Of a stretch of DNA of 64,000 nucleotides, positions 17,450 through 28,500 are shown in pieces (within the stretch, counting starts at the first letter, position 1; every line of letters begins with the position of its first letter). The stretch covers positions 534,507 to 598,506 of the forward strand of contig JADGDE010000001.1 of the NCBI GenBank assembly GCA_016745035.1. Direction: 5' to 3'. The notes under the pieces are model-generated. The model was not told where the DNA came from, made no database searches, and saw only the letters and a list, made by a program, of their open reading frames with translations. Origin of the DNA: Thiotrichales bacterium. GTDB lineage: Bacteria > Pseudomonadota > Gammaproteobacteria > Beggiatoales > Beggiatoaceae. The translations under genes were made by a program, and so were the position numbers.

Positions 17450-18396
17450 TTTGGCATAAAAAACCCGACATAACAACACCAGAAAACCCGCAGCAAGCCA
17501 CCGAGTTACAACTCAAGCCCTTGCTGCAATTACGTGAACAAGCCCGGCAACTGACGCTGGGGCAAAACAAAGCCGTGATGCGCTTGATGTCTGGTAGTTT
17601 TCGCTCTGGTCTGCGCGGACGCGGGATGGAGTTTTTAGAAACGCGGCATTATTTAGCCGGAGACGACCCTCGAGCGATTGATTGGCGCGTTACTGCCCGT
17701 ACTGGGCACGCACACACCAAGGTGTTTCAAGAAGAGCGCGAGCGCCCCATCTTATTTTTACTCGATTACCATCCAAGCTTATTTTTCGCCAGTAAAGTTG
17801 CCTTTAAGTCAATTTTAGCCAGTCGCTTAACGGCTTTATTAGCATGGGCAGCAGCCGGACAAGGCAACCGTGTCGGCGGCTTGATTACCGCCCCGCATGG
17901 ACATCAAGAAATTCGCCCTGCTGCGGGCAAACGCGGGGTCCTGAATTGGATTCAAGCCATGTTAAAAAACTATGAAATGGCAGCCAAGTTCCCCAACCAG
18001 CCGCATAATCCCGACTATTTTGACCACAGCCTCAAACAACTACGTCGCGTTAGTCACACCGGCAGCCTGATTTGTATTTGTAGTGATTTTTGGCATTTGG
18101 GCGAGAAAGGGCATAAATACTTGCAACAACTGGCACAGCATAATGATTTGCTCGCCTGCTTTGTCTATGATGAACTCGAACAACAATTGCCACCACCAGG
18201 GATTTATCCTGTCAGTGATGGCGAACAGCGCTTGCAACTTAACAGCGCCGACCCGCAACTATGCAGTGCCTATCAAGCTCGGTTTCAAAATCATCAGGCT
18301 TTACTGAAAAAACAATTCAATCAACGCGGGATGCGTTTTGTGCCTTTTTCTACCGCAATGGATTTAAGTGAGAGTTTGCAACAGGGTTTACGTTAA
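17446..18396 (+). CDS. DUF58 domain protein
   Basis: 316 residues with the DUF58 signature GRGMEFLETRHYLAGDDPRAIDWRVTART (split here as GRGMEF, GDDPRAIDWR, about 60-85) and a following von Willebrand A-like part with FLLDYHPSL and ICSDFW. DUF58 proteins often sit beside MoxR ATPases and BatA/BatB proteins and are thought to help in complex assembly. No MoxR gene is adjacent here. It shares overlaps with the genes before and after, the latter by the single A of TAATG, so it is one operon with the FecR and lipase-like genes. Confidence 0.85.
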   Translation: MIWHKKPDITTPENPQQATELQLKPLLQLREQARQLTLGQNKAVMRLMSGSFRSGLRGRGMEFLETRHYLAGDDPRAIDWRVTARTGHAHTKVFQEERERPILFLLDYHPSLFFASKVAFKSILASRLTALLAWAAAGQGNRVGGLITAPHGHQEIRPAAGKRGVLNWIQAMLKNYEMAAKFPNQPHNPDYFDHSLKQLRRVSHTGSLICICSDFWHLGEKGHKYLQQLAQHNDLLACFVYDELEQQLPPPGIYPVSDGEQRLQLNSADPQLCSAYQARFQNHQALLKKQFNQRGMRFVPFSTAMDLSESLQQGLR

Positions 18397-19121
18397 TGCC
18401 TAAAGTTTTGTGCTTGCTGTTATTATTGCCGAGTTTAAGTAGCGCACAAGAATGCGTGGTGTTATTGCACGGGCTGGCGCGAACCAGCCATGCCATGCAA
18501 CCTTTAGCCGATTACTTAAGTCAGCGCGGCTATGTTAGCGTCAATGTTGATTATCCCTCCCGCGAATTGCCAATAGAACAACTGGCAGAAACAGCCATAA
18601 GCCAAGGCATTCAACAATGCCAAGCCCAAAAAGCCAGCCCGATTAATTTTGTCACCCACTCTCTCGGCGGTATTTTGGTGCGGCAATATCATAAAACCCA
18701 TGCGCCCAGCGAGTTAAAACGGGTAGTGATGCTCGCCCCACCAAATCAAGGCAGTCATGTGGTGGACAAATTAAAACATTTTCCACCGTTTTATTGGCTC
18801 AATGGCGAATCCGGGCAACAACTTGGCACGGATAAAGACAGCCTGCCACAACGCTTGGGCGCGGTTAATTTTAAATTGGGTGTGATTGCGGGCACGCGCT
18901 CAATTAATTGGCTGTTATCACTGTTATTACCTAACCCCGATGATGGCAAAGTCTCACTTAGCCATACTCAAATTGACGGCATGTGCGCGTTTTTAAGCTT
19001 GCCTGTCACCCATACGTTTATTATGCATGATTCACAGGTGTGGGTAGAGACATTGCATTTTTTGCAGCATGGACATTTTAGAGATAAAACCGCCGTGCAT
19101 AACCCTTGTTCTCAATTTTAA
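18396..19121 (+). CDS. exported alpha/beta hydrolase, lipase-like
   Basis: 241 residues. A signal peptide (about 1-16) is followed by VVLLHGLARTS (oxyanion region) and the nucleophile elbow THSLGG (about residues 89-94). The acid is probably in the PDDGKVSL region (about 185) and the histidine in VTHTFIMHD near residue 207. This matches small DUF676/PGAP1-like triacylglycerol lipase folds; the substrate is unknown. It is the last gene of the FecR-DUF58 group. A stem-rich remnant of the mobile element separates it from the convergent LVIVD gene. Confidence 0.8.
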   Translation: MPKVLCLLLLLPSLSSAQECVVLLHGLARTSHAMQPLADYLSQRGYVSVNVDYPSRELPIEQLAETAISQGIQQCQAQKASPINFVTHSLGGILVRQYHKTHAPSELKRVVMLAPPNQGSHVVDKLKHFPPFYWLNGESGQQLGTDKDSLPQRLGAVNFKLGVIAGTRSINWLLSLLLPNPDDGKVSLSHTQIDGMCAFLSLPVTHTFIMHDSQVWVETLHFLQHGHFRDKTAVHNPCSQF

Positions 19122-19129
19122 AAACTGGA

Positions 19130-19181
19130 AGGCTTCTAAAGGCTTCAAAAAGCCAAAAAGAAGCCTTTGCGTAACATCAGT
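19130..19181. mobile_element. MITE-like element, one-ended remnant (copy 5)
   Basis: The right end, AAGCCTTTGCGTAACATCAGT, is intact apart from the length limit of quotation (its last 14 bases are the standard end), and is followed by TA. The other end is missing. The inside folds into GGCTTC (19131-19136) with GAAGCC (19160-19165) and an inner GGCTT-CAAA-AAGCC hairpin, which may serve as a shared terminator for the two convergent genes. Confidence 0.65.
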
Positions 19182-19186
19182 TATTA

Positions 19187-21982
19187 TTACTGACACAAAC
19201 GCCAATTGGCATAATCATGCCGTGCATAGCGTGATTGATAACTCTTAATAGAAATGGTTTTGCTGCCATCAATCACCGGGACAAGCCCGTTGTAATCGCT
19301 GTCTAATTCAATATCAAACACACCGACATGGAAAAAGTTCACACTCAAGCCACCATCACGAGAAAACCAGAGTTTGGCATAAGCTTCGGGGTTATAACTA
19401 TTGCCCCAACTGACATCTTGCTCGTCGGCATAAAAATAGCCCGCAATCACGGTATCCCCACCTATGGTTTGTGAGCGGGTGCTCTCATGCCAGCGCAACT
19501 GAATATCGCCGCTGTCTGCACCATTGTCTAAGGTCTTGAGCATGTTAGCGTTCAGGTTTAAGTCACAAGCGCGTGGCTCATCAATACGCACTTTAGCATT
19601 GGCTTGCCCTTCTAATGCGGGGGGAATAATCACCAGCGGAGAGGCATCATCAGCACAAACACGCCAGTTGGGATAATCATGACGGGCATAACGCCAAGCT
19701 TTGCGGGCAATGCCGATATTATCTCGCGCATTATACATACCACCATTGAGCCATTTTGGCGGCAGTTGGTTATATATACTGTTTAAATGGACATCAAAGA
19801 CACCCACATGGAAAAAATTGAGATTTAATTCGCCTTTGCGAGAAAACCAAATTTTAGCAAATACCTCAGGGTTGGCCTCGCTGCCCCAACTCACTTGTGC
19901 TGGATCGGCATAGAAATAGCCTGTGAGCACCGCATCTCCACCTTCAGTCGTGGCTTTGCCCATTTCTTGCCACAGTAAAGGTAAATCGGCAAGGGCTTGC
20001 CCTTGGTCTAGCGGGGAAGTCATTAAAGCACTGAAACCCAAAGCACAAGCGGGCTTGTTGAAATCATAGGTTTGTAGCACAGATTGAGCGGTTTCATATA
20101 GCTGAAATTTTTTGATATGACCGCCTTGGTAGCCTAAACTCGCATTCACTGTTGATGCGTAAATATAAGGTAAGTCCAGCACAAAATCATATAAACCTTG
20201 CTCGTGTTTGCTCGCCAATAATAGAGGTTTGCTCGGGTTGCTCACATCAAGAATATCTAAGCCCGAATCACCACCAAGGTAAGCGCGATTATTTTCAACT
20301 TGTATCGTCCATGCTCGGTGATTGCCTTGGTATTTAGAGACGATAACGGGATCATTCGCTTGGCTAATATCAACTATCCATAAGCCGTTATAGCCAGTGG
20401 TGACATAGGCATATTGCCCAACCACGCTAATGTTGTGTAATAATTCATCCGAATTAAACAGCAATTGCCCTAATAATTGAGGTTTATCAGGCTGCTGTAT
20501 ATCCAATATCTGTAAAGTTTTAGAACTGGATAAATACAGGGTATTGCCGACAAGGGCTAGCCCTTGTACTTCTTCCGTTTCATAACTGCCCAGTCCCTGC
20601 ATTTGCTCTGGATTTGAAATATCAACAATTTCAAGCCCCCGGTGATGCCCGATATAAGCCCGCTGCCCTTGCAATAATATGTTCCGAAAAAACATTATCC
20701 CTTGCTCAAAATGATAAGCACCTATTTCCTTAATGTTTTGATCATCACTGACATCAAGCGCAGTTAATTGATCGGAATAGGAAAACAGAGCAAAGGCAGT
20801 TTGTCCTTGCAAAGCTAGATGCGTAAACCGCTCTCCTTTGGGTATATATTCGCCGACAGTGTGTAAATCTTGATTCAAGATTTTTAGTGACTGACCATCA
20901 CGGCTATAAAGCTTATCCCCCAACTTATGTAAGTCGCCCACTTTACTATTGGGTAAAGTTTGCTCTAACAAGATTTGAGGCTTATCAGTGATACTGACAT
21001 CAATAATGCTAAACTCGGCGGCATTTAAACCATAGAGTCGTTGTCCTTGTATTTGTAAATAATTTATATTGGTTCTCAAACGCGTTTTTTCTTCAATTTG
21101 AGCCAGATTACTGATGTCTAATATGGTCAAAACCGAAGAAATGGAGGAAAACGCGCTGGTACTGAATAAATAAGCATTGTCTCCCTGAAAATGGATAGTT
21201 CTACGTCCCAAATACGTGGACTGTTCCGTATCGAATTGATGACGGTGCAATAATATCGGTTTAGAAGGTTTGCTGACATCCAATACCTCCAAGCCAATCG
21301 GTGCATATGGCTCCTCTATTCCCGTGTAAAGATAGGCTTGCCCATCTCGAAGGGTGACAGACCAAAGTTCTTCTTCTGCTTCATATTCTGCCACGCTTTG
21401 TGGTGCATTTATCTCAGGCTGGGAAATATCAACAATCTGTAGCCGGTTTTTATTCAAGCTCAAATAGGCATAATCTCCCTGAATGCTTATTGCTCTCAAG
21501 AAGTCGTCCTCTGCCAAATTAAACTCTCTGATTTTTCTCGGCTGCTTTATATCGCTGACATCAATGATTTCTAGGCTTTGATAATCAGCAAGATATAAAA
21601 AACCATCCTGATGAAGTAAAAATTTTGAACTATTGCTACTGTCGTAATAGTTGATAAGCTGTGGTTGTAGTGCATCAGAAATATCCAATATCTCCACACC
21701 TTGTTTACTGAGAACATAAAGTATTTGACGGCTTTTATCTAACAATAACTGAGTGCTGCAAGCTGAGAGAGGGAGGCTGCTTAAGATACGGATGTTGTTG
21801 TCAGTGATTGACGCGATTTGTAAATCACCACAGTCGCTGCTGATATAAGCAATCTCATCATTTACCACAAAACTGTTGAAATCACCCAAGCCTTGAGCGA
21901 CTTGTTTTAGTTCTATAGCGGCATAAGCCGGGAAAATTTGGAGGATAAGGATAAAATTTAAGTATTTTAAAAAAGTTTTCAT
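19187..21982 (-). CDS. exported LVIVD-repeat beta-propeller protein with duplicated C-terminal domain
   Basis: 931 residues. A signal peptide (about 1-22, ending AYAA) is followed by more than ten LVIVD-type repeats to about residue 630, each with a form such as AYLSLNKNRLQIVDISQP or LYLSSSKTLQILDIQQPDKP; these form beta-propeller blades. The C-terminal 290 residues contain two copies of a domain of about 90 residues that share GYFYAD, VSWG, AKxWFSR, NFFHVGVFD and YARHDYxNWRxC. I do not recognise that domain. The protein is exported and probably cell-surface. Inverted copies of the mobile element lie at both sides of the gene (19130-19181 and 22012-22144). Confidence 0.75.
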   Translation of the reverse strand: MKTFLKYLNFILILQIFPAYAAIELKQVAQGLGDFNSFVVNDEIAYISSDCGDLQIASITDNNIRILSSLPLSACSTQLLLDKSRQILYVLSKQGVEILDISDALQPQLINYYDSSNSSKFLLHQDGFLYLADYQSLEIIDVSDIKQPRKIREFNLAEDDFLRAISIQGDYAYLSLNKNRLQIVDISQPEINAPQSVAEYEAEEELWSVTLRDGQAYLYTGIEEPYAPIGLEVLDVSKPSKPILLHRHQFDTEQSTYLGRRTIHFQGDNAYLFSTSAFSSISSVLTILDISNLAQIEEKTRLRTNINYLQIQGQRLYGLNAAEFSIIDVSITDKPQILLEQTLPNSKVGDLHKLGDKLYSRDGQSLKILNQDLHTVGEYIPKGERFTHLALQGQTAFALFSYSDQLTALDVSDDQNIKEIGAYHFEQGIMFFRNILLQGQRAYIGHHRGLEIVDISNPEQMQGLGSYETEEVQGLALVGNTLYLSSSKTLQILDIQQPDKPQLLGQLLFNSDELLHNISVVGQYAYVTTGYNGLWIVDISQANDPVIVSKYQGNHRAWTIQVENNRAYLGGDSGLDILDVSNPSKPLLLASKHEQGLYDFVLDLPYIYASTVNASLGYQGGHIKKFQLYETAQSVLQTYDFNKPACALGFSALMTSPLDQGQALADLPLLWQEMGKATTEGGDAVLTGYFYADPAQVSWGSEANPEVFAKIWFSRKGELNLNFFHVGVFDVHLNSIYNQLPPKWLNGGMYNARDNIGIARKAWRYARHDYPNWRVCADDASPLVIIPPALEGQANAKVRIDEPRACDLNLNANMLKTLDNGADSGDIQLRWHESTRSQTIGGDTVIAGYFYADEQDVSWGNSYNPEAYAKLWFSRDGGLSVNFFHVGVFDIELDSDYNGLVPVIDGSKTISIKSYQSRYARHDYANWRLCQ

Positions 21983-22011
21983 ATCGGTAGTTCAACCTAT
22001 TTTAAATATTA

Positions 22012-22144
22012 ACCGATGTTACGCAAAGGCTTCTTTTTCTGCCTTAAGGCAGAAAAAACCGCCATTACTCCACAGCTAATCTTCACTAGGCAGGTGGAAA
22101 ATTACACTATTGTGATAAAAACCGGCTTAGTACGTAACATCAAT
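22012..22144. mobile_element. MITE-like element, long form (copy 6)
   Basis: 133 bp, ends ACCGATGTTACGCA and TACGTAACATCAAT, with TA at 22010-22011 and 22145-22146. It holds the full central block with the palindrome CTGCCTTAAGGCAG between T- and A-runs. It lies just upstream of the LVIVD gene, in the opposite orientation to the remnant at that gene's 3' end. Confidence 0.8.
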
Positions 22145-22233
22145 TATAATAAAAAATATGGCTTGAACGAAGTCTGAGAGAGACTCAAATCTCACTATTA
22201 TTGTCAGTCATAGAGTAGACTAAACGGATGAAA

Positions 22234-22261
22234 GAAACCCAACATAAGGATGTTGAGTTTC
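22234..22261 (-). terminator. terminator candidate after gyrA-CZB
   Basis: On the minus strand GAAACTCAACAT, loop CCTT, ATGTTGGGTTTC forms a 12-bp stem with one G-U pair, followed by TTTCATCCGTTT. It lies 37 bases after the CZB stop codon and is a plausible intrinsic terminator, although the U-run is interrupted. Confidence 0.5.
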
Positions 22262-22297
22262 TCCATTTTAAATGAGGCCATTGCCTCAACAGTGACG

Positions 22298-22756
22298 CTA
22301 ATTACAATAAAGCTTAGCGAATTTATCATCACTCATGGTAAATACTTCCACTTCTAATAAACGCAATGAGCGTACCATTTGATTTGAAGCTTGCTCTAGT
22401 TGCGGCAATACTGCTTTAGCATTTTCGTACTTTTCTGCAGTATGCTTTTTTTGGTTGGTAAAGAGCTTTTTCAAAAATGATTTTTCGGCCTCTTCACCAT
22501 AAAGAGTGACAAAGATTTCATGATAAAAACCATGCAACGCTTTGTGTGGCTCTTCCAATGCGTTGAAAGTTGGCAATACGGATAAACATTGTCCCGCGCC
22601 ATAATACCAGCGTCCAAATTCACAATTGGCGTAGGTAAGAGGGATTTTGTTTTTATCCACTTCCGCACCAGAGACTAAAGCCTCGGCACAGGCAACCCAT
22701 TCGATATGGGAGCGTTGAGCTGCTTTTAATTTTTCCACAATTTCATCTTTAGTCAT
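22298..22756 (-). CDS. CZB (chemoreceptor zinc-binding) domain protein
   Basis: 152 residues matching the CZB pattern: [11 protein letters not shown] (His in HxxW, about residue 17), [11 protein letters not shown] (Cys about 45) and [11 protein letters not shown] (two His, about 72-80), which together bind one zinc. CZB domains normally sit at the end of chemoreceptors or diguanylate cyclases and report zinc or oxidants such as hypochlorous acid; here the domain stands alone. The start overlaps the end of gyrA by eight bases, so translation is probably coupled, an unexpected pairing. Everything after residue 110 is helical without known motif. Confidence 0.8.
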   Translation of the reverse strand: MTKDEIVEKLKAAQRSHIEWVACAEALVSGAEVDKNKIPLTYANCEFGRWYYGAGQCLSVLPTFNALEEPHKALHGFYHEIFVTLYGEEAEKSFLKKLFTNQKKHTAEKYENAKAVLPQLEQASNQMVRSLRLLEVEVFTMSDDKFAKLYCN

Positions 22757-25355
22757 CTGTAGATAATCCTTGTTCTGTTTCTATCTCTACGTCTGTTTCT
22801 GCGTTTTCCTCGTCATCATCATCCCCTTGCAGTTCAACAATCCGTTCAATACCGACGAGTTGCTCACCTTTACTGAGGTTGATTAACGTTACCCCTTGGG
22901 CATTTCGACCCACAGAGGAAACCCCACCAACTGGCGTGCGCACCAATGTGCCTCGGTCGCTGATGAGCATGACATCATCCTCGTCGGTGACTTGAGTCGC
23001 AGAGACCAAATCGCCATTGCGCTCTGAGGTTTTAATTGCGATGACACCCATGCCGCCGCGATTGGTTTTCAGCGGATAATCGGCAATCGGGGTGCGTTTG
23101 CCATAGCCATTGCTGGTCGCGGTGAGAATATGTCCCTCATCGCCTTTGACGGCAATCAGGGCTAAGACTTTTTGTTTATCACCAAGGCGAATCCCGCGCA
23201 CGCCTTGGGCGGTACGCCCTAAAGAGCGGACTTTGGATTCATGGAAACGCATGGCTTTACCAGCGCTGCTAAAGAGTAAAATGCTGTAATCACCATCGGT
23301 AATCGCGACATTAATCAGCTTGTCATCTTCTTGCAGGTTCAAGGCGATAATGCCGTTACTACGTGGGCGTGAAAAGGCACTGAGTGGGGTTTTTTTCACC
23401 GTGCCGCCTTCAGTTGCCATAAAGATAAATTGATCATCGCTGTATTCACGCACGGGCAAGACGGCGTTGATTTGCTCACCTTCTTCCAGTGGCAATAAAT
23501 TCACCATCGGTTTGCCCTGAGCATTGCGCCCAGCTTGAGGGAGTTCATAGACTTTGAGCCAATAGACCTTGCCCGCGCTACTAAAGCACAAAATCGTATC
23601 GTGGGTATTGGCGACAAACAGCTTGTCGATGACATCAGCAGCTTTGATTTGCGTTGCCGATTTGCCCTTGCCACCACGCTTTTGCGCTTGATAATTGTCC
23701 AAGCTTTGCGCCTTGGCATAGCCTGCACGCGAGAGAGTCACGACCCAATCTTCTTCGGTGATCAAGTCTTCCATAGACAAGTTCAAACGTTGCTGCAAGA
23801 TACGGGTTAGGCGCTTGTCTTGATATTGGTCTTTGACTGCGTTTAATTCGTCTTTAATCACCTGCATTAAGCGGTCAGGGTCTTTTAAGATCTGTAATAA
23901 GTCGGCAATTTCACCCAACAGCTCTTTATATTCAGCTAAAATTTTATCTTTTTCTAACCCGGTTAAACGGTGCAAGCGTAATTCTAAAATTGCCTTGGCT
24001 TGGGCATCGGATAAATGATAACCATCCCCATGTAAACCAAAAGCCGTATCCAAATCACGTGGACGGCTGTCGGACTCATCGGCAGGCAAGAAGGTTTTGA
24101 CTAAATCTGGCGACCAAACTTGACTTAACAAAGCCGCACGGGCAGCGCTAGGGGTTGGTGCTTGTTTAATTAAGCCAACAATGGCATCAACATTGCCCAA
24201 GGCCACTGCCAAACCTGCGAGTAAATGCGCGCGATTACGGGCTTTATCGAGCAAGAACAAAGAACGGCGGGTGACCACTTCACGGCGATGACGGATGAAG
24301 GCATCAAGGATTTGCTTGAGGTTGAGTAAGCGCGGTTGCCCGTCTTCCAGCACCACCATATTGATACCGAACACAGTTTGCATCGAGGTTTGTTGCAAGA
24401 GGTTGTTGAGCACCACCTCGGGGACATCGCCACGGCGAATCGCAATCACCATCCGCATCCCGTCTTTATCGGACTCATCGCGCAGCTCGGAGATGCCCTC
24501 AATTTTTTTGTCTTTGACCAATTCGGCAATTTTCTCCACCAAACGGGCTTTATTGACCTGATAAGGCAGCTCATTGACGATAATGTATTGTCGTCCGGTA
24601 TCAGAGGTTTCGATGCTGGTATCGGCGCGTAGATAAATGCGTCCGCGTCCGGTTTTATAAGCTTCAACAATCCCGGCTGAACCATTAATCATCGCTGCTG
24701 TCGGGAAATCAGGCCCTGGAATATGTTGCATCAACTCTTCAATGCTCAAATCGGGCGTATCAATCAACGCCAAACAAGCATTAACCACTTCGCCCAAATT
24801 ATGTGGTGGGATATTGGTTGCCATACCGACAGCAATGCCGCTGCTGCCATTGACTAATAAATTAGGAATCCGTGCAGGGAAAACCACTGGCTCATGCTCG
24901 CTGCCATCGTAATTAGGGGCAAAATCCACCGTGTCTTTTTCGATGTCGGTGATCATTTCGTGGGCAATCCGCGCCATGCGGATTTCTGTGTATCGCATGG
25001 CGGCCGCGGCATCGCCATCGACTGAGCCGAAGTTCCCTTGTCCATCAACCAACATATAACGCAAAGAAAACGACTGTGCCATCCGCACGATGGTGTCATA
25101 AACCGCGCTATCACCGTGGGGGTGAAAACGACCAATCACGTCACCGACAATACGGGCAGATTTTTTATAGGGTTTGTTCCAACTGTTGCTGAGTTCGTGC
25201 ATGGCGTAGAGAGCGCGCCTGTGCACCGGTTTAAGACCATCGCGGACATCAGGTAGAGCACGACCGACAATCACACTCATGGCGTAATCCAAATAGGATT
25301 GACGCATTTCATCTTCGATATTGATAGGCTGGATATGTTTGTCAGGATCGACCAT
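22749..25355 (-). CDS. gyrA: DNA gyrase subunit A
   Basis: 868 residues, full length. The catalytic Tyr122 (AMRYTEIR), quinolone-region residues Ser83 and Asp87 ([10 protein letters not shown]) in the susceptible form, and a GyrA box close to QKRGGKG (about 560) are visible; the C-terminal half is the six-bladed DNA-wrapping domain with an acidic tail. GyrA with GyrB introduces negative supercoils. An extended -10 promoter lies about 45 bases upstream. A CZB gene follows with an eight-base overlap. Confidence 0.97.
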   Translation of the reverse strand: MVDPDKHIQPINIEDEMRQSYLDYAMSVIVGRALPDVRDGLKPVHRRALYAMHELSNSWNKPYKKSARIVGDVIGRFHPHGDSAVYDTIVRMAQSFSLRYMLVDGQGNFGSVDGDAAAAMRYTEIRMARIAHEMITDIEKDTVDFAPNYDGSEHEPVVFPARIPNLLVNGSSGIAVGMATNIPPHNLGEVVNACLALIDTPDLSIEELMQHIPGPDFPTAAMINGSAGIVEAYKTGRGRIYLRADTSIETSDTGRQYIIVNELPYQVNKARLVEKIAELVKDKKIEGISELRDESDKDGMRMVIAIRRGDVPEVVLNNLLQQTSMQTVFGINMVVLEDGQPRLLNLKQILDAFIRHRREVVTRRSLFLLDKARNRAHLLAGLAVALGNVDAIVGLIKQAPTPSAARAALLSQVWSPDLVKTFLPADESDSRPRDLDTAFGLHGDGYHLSDAQAKAILELRLHRLTGLEKDKILAEYKELLGEIADLLQILKDPDRLMQVIKDELNAVKDQYQDKRLTRILQQRLNLSMEDLITEEDWVVTLSRAGYAKAQSLDNYQAQKRGGKGKSATQIKAADVIDKLFVANTHDTILCFSSAGKVYWLKVYELPQAGRNAQGKPMVNLLPLEEGEQINAVLPVREYSDDQFIFMATEGGTVKKTPLSAFSRPRSNGIIALNLQEDDKLINVAITDGDYSILLFSSAGKAMRFHESKVRSLGRTAQGVRGIRLGDKQKVLALIAVKGDEGHILTATSNGYGKRTPIADYPLKTNRGGMGVIAIKTSERNGDLVSATQVTDEDDVMLISDRGTLVRTPVGGVSSVGRNAQGVTLINLSKGEQLVGIERIVELQGDDDDEENAETDVEIETEQGLSTDD

Positions 25356-25401
25356 AGTGATCTAATACTTTTCTAAAGGTTGGAATCAGTTAAGAGGCGA
25401 G

Positions 25402-25410
25402 ATTATAGCA
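25402..25410 (-). promoter_or_regulatory. gyrA extended -10 promoter candidate
   Basis: On the minus strand TGCTATAAT is a perfect TATAAT with the TGn extension, 47 bases before the gyrA start. The -35 region is poor, as expected for an extended -10 promoter, a type common for supercoiling-sensitive gyrase promoters. Confidence 0.5.
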
Positions 25411-25508
25411 GAATTCACCTGTGGACACACGCGAAAAGCAGAAAATCCTAACGCAATTGTATCTATTAGCGATTTTTTTAGATTTTATATACCCCCCTAC
25501 AAACTATT

Positions 25509-25549
25509 GGACTAAAGATGCTATTTGCGGAATATAGCATCTTTAGTCC
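25509..25549. other. 16-bp perfect hairpin between gyrA and the giant surface-protein gene
   Basis: GGACTAAAGATGCTAT and its exact complement ATAGCATCTTTAGTCC surround a nine-base loop. It lies 22 bases after the stop codon of the giant gene. No U-run follows on either strand, so it is an RNA 3'-end stabiliser, a Rho-linked end or a protein site rather than a classical terminator. Confidence 0.55.
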
Positions 25550-25570
25550 GATTTTCGCCGTTGCTAGAGA

Positions 25571-28500
25571 TTACCAAGCATTATTGGGGTAGTAGACAAT
25601 GTGACCGCCACCAAAATCACAGCGAAAATGGCCGGGAGACGTTTCTCGACACATATCGCCAGGCATTGGCTCTATGACCGGGTCAAAAACCAACACACGG
25701 CGACTACGACCGGCGCGGCGGGTATTGGTTTTGCTATCAAAGGGTACTTGATAGGTAACAGCCGTATCAGTCACTACAATCTCTGGTGTTTGACGGGTAT
25801 TGGTTTGTTCATCGACATCAAAACGAGGAGCAATGACATAATCCTCGCCTAAAAACCTGACCACAAACGTCCCATTGGCATTTTGGCGTATGTCTTCAAC
25901 GCCTTCAAAGCGTTCACCCAGTTCAATAAATTGCTTCGCTTCCAAAAAGGCTGGGGTAATTTTTTGGCTACGCCCGTCAGGATAACGCACATAAGGGTCG
26001 ACATTATCGGCGCGACGGCTATTGGGCAGACGAATATTACCCAGGCTTTCACACATAGCGACCGTAGCTGCGTCTAAATGGCGGAAATTTTCCGGGTGCG
26101 CGAGTCGGTCCCAGCAAACCTGAAATTCAGGTGGTACAGGCTCAACTACGGGATCAAAGACCAAGACCCGACGACTGCGTCCAGCGCGACGGCGGCTATC
26201 TGGATCTGGTATTTCATAAAAGACACTGCCATCCGCGTTGATGTGAATCTCAGCATCAGCACCTAACAAGTTGGCAAACGCTTCAGGGTCGGCTGGGGCG
26301 GGCATTACCCGATAACGTTGACCGTCTGCGGTAATTATCGAATAAAAACCGCCCTCGTCTTTTTCCAAACCAACCCGTATAGGGCCGTCAATTTGAAACA
26401 TGGCATCTGGGTCAGGCACAAAGGCAAAACTGATGTCGGCGTTATTTTCATCTTTCACCGTTAAGATGCCCGCTTCACTTTGCGTCATAATAAAGTTTAA
26501 GGCTTCATCATTGGCGTTACTGGGCTGGCTCAAACCCGATTGCATTTGTGTTAGCACCGTGGGTTGGGAGCCTGTGCCACTTAAAGCTAAGCTTGAATTC
26601 AAATCGACCACTCCTGTGCGAGGGTAGCTTAAATTACTATTTGCACTTGTTGGGCGTGTTTGACGCAAACGGATAGGTGTTCCCGGTGGCACACTAATAT
26701 CGCCTGTTACCGGATCGATTTGCCATTCATCAGGGATTAAATCTTGCGCTTGTAAGGGACTAATCGCATTGCTCGCTAAGTTGGTTAGCAGCCCGGTGAG
26801 GGCTTCACTGGGCATAATGCTGACTTGTTGATTATTTAAGGCTAATACTTGTGCGGTATTTAACACTTGAATGCTAATCGGGTTCAATGCGGCAATACTA
26901 CTAGCATTTAAGTCGCTCAAAATATTAGGTGCAAGGCTAGCGAGTTGCTCAGGGGTAATGCCGCTAACACCATTGGGAGATAAATTGGCTAGCTGTGCTG
27001 AGCTAAAAGCTTGAAATGCTGCCACAGGAATTTGTTCTACCTGTTCCGCATCTAAAAGACTAAGACTTACCGGATCGATGTCCGCAATCATTTCAGCAGT
27101 GACATTGCGAAAAGCACTGGGATCTGAGTCTGCGATTGGATTGGCTGTGCCTGCTGGAGGCAAGGGAATAAAGCTGGCGCTACAGTTTTTATCCGTGTCT
27201 AAAAATACACTACCATCCCTATTACAATCGCCGCCCCAGCCATTAAAGAGTGAATCATTAGCACGTACAGCATTGAGAGAAATTTGGGTTAATGCTGGGT
27301 GTATGCCAGCATTATTGACCGCACCGTTGCCGGTAATGCTAACGCTTAATTCAAATTGTTGCGAGACAAAATTGGCTTGGCAAGTTTTATCCGCATCCAT
27401 GACTACGCGCCCATTATTGTCACAATCACCCTCCCAATTACCTAAAATCCAGCCATCAGCAGCATTGGCTTCGAGGGTCACGAGTTGGCTTTCAACATAA
27501 GTCCCTGCACCGATGACTTGCCCTTCACCTGTTTGCTCAACAGTAAGTTGATAGTTTAAGGTTTCCCGGAAAGTCGCTAGGCAGTTTTTGTCACTGTCCA
27601 TCAGAATAGTATTGCTTTGGCAATCACCGCTCCAAGCTTCAAATTGCCAGCCATCTACGGGGTTGATGTTAAGTGTGGCTTGTGTGCCAACATCGTAAGT
27701 GCCTGCACCACTGACATTGCCTTGCCCCAGCACATTGATTGCTAGATTGTGTTGTTGTACAAACAGTGCTTCGCAGCTTTTATTGCCATCGAGTAACACG
27801 CTGCTTGCACCACACCCCCCTGTCCAGCCACCAAAGCGCCAGCCTATGGCTGGGTTAGCACTGATACTGACTGTCGAATTGGGTGCATAACTGCCAGTCC
27901 CTGTGACACTGCCTCGACCATGGCTACTCAAGCTTAAATGGTAGTTTTGCACAAAAGTGACTTGGCATTGTTTATGACTATCCATCAATACTTGACCATT
28001 GCCACAGCCCTGACTCCAACTGCCAACGGACCAACCATCGGCAGGTTGAACAATAATTGTGGCCGTTGTGAAACTGGGGTAGTTGCTTAAATACTCCACC
28101 GTACCTTGACCTTCAGCAAGAACGGATAAACTGTATGTTTCTTGAGTAAACAGAGCATAGCAAGTTTGGTGTTGACTCATGACCACGCGGCCGTTGACAT
28201 CGCAAGCCCCTCCCCAGCTATCAAACACCCAGCCTGCACTGGGTAAAGGCGTTAAAACAATGCTGCTATTGAGGGAGTAATTGCCCTCACCTTCGACTGC
28301 ACCCTCACCAATAATATTGGCAGATACATCAAAGTAAGGCACATTGGGCATTTCATCGTCGCGGGTCGTGAGAGTCAGGCTATTGGCTAGATAACCCGTG
28401 GCAGTAACATTGATAACGGTAGTTTTAGAGCCTTCATAGACATTATCATTGAAGATCCCCAAAGGCACATTAATCACCGCTTCGGCTGCGGCAAAATTTG

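Noticed and set aside
22030..22060. Central palindrome of the long element as an intrinsic terminator
   Set aside because: The T-run precedes and the A-run follows the stem on both strands, so no U-run follows the hairpin.
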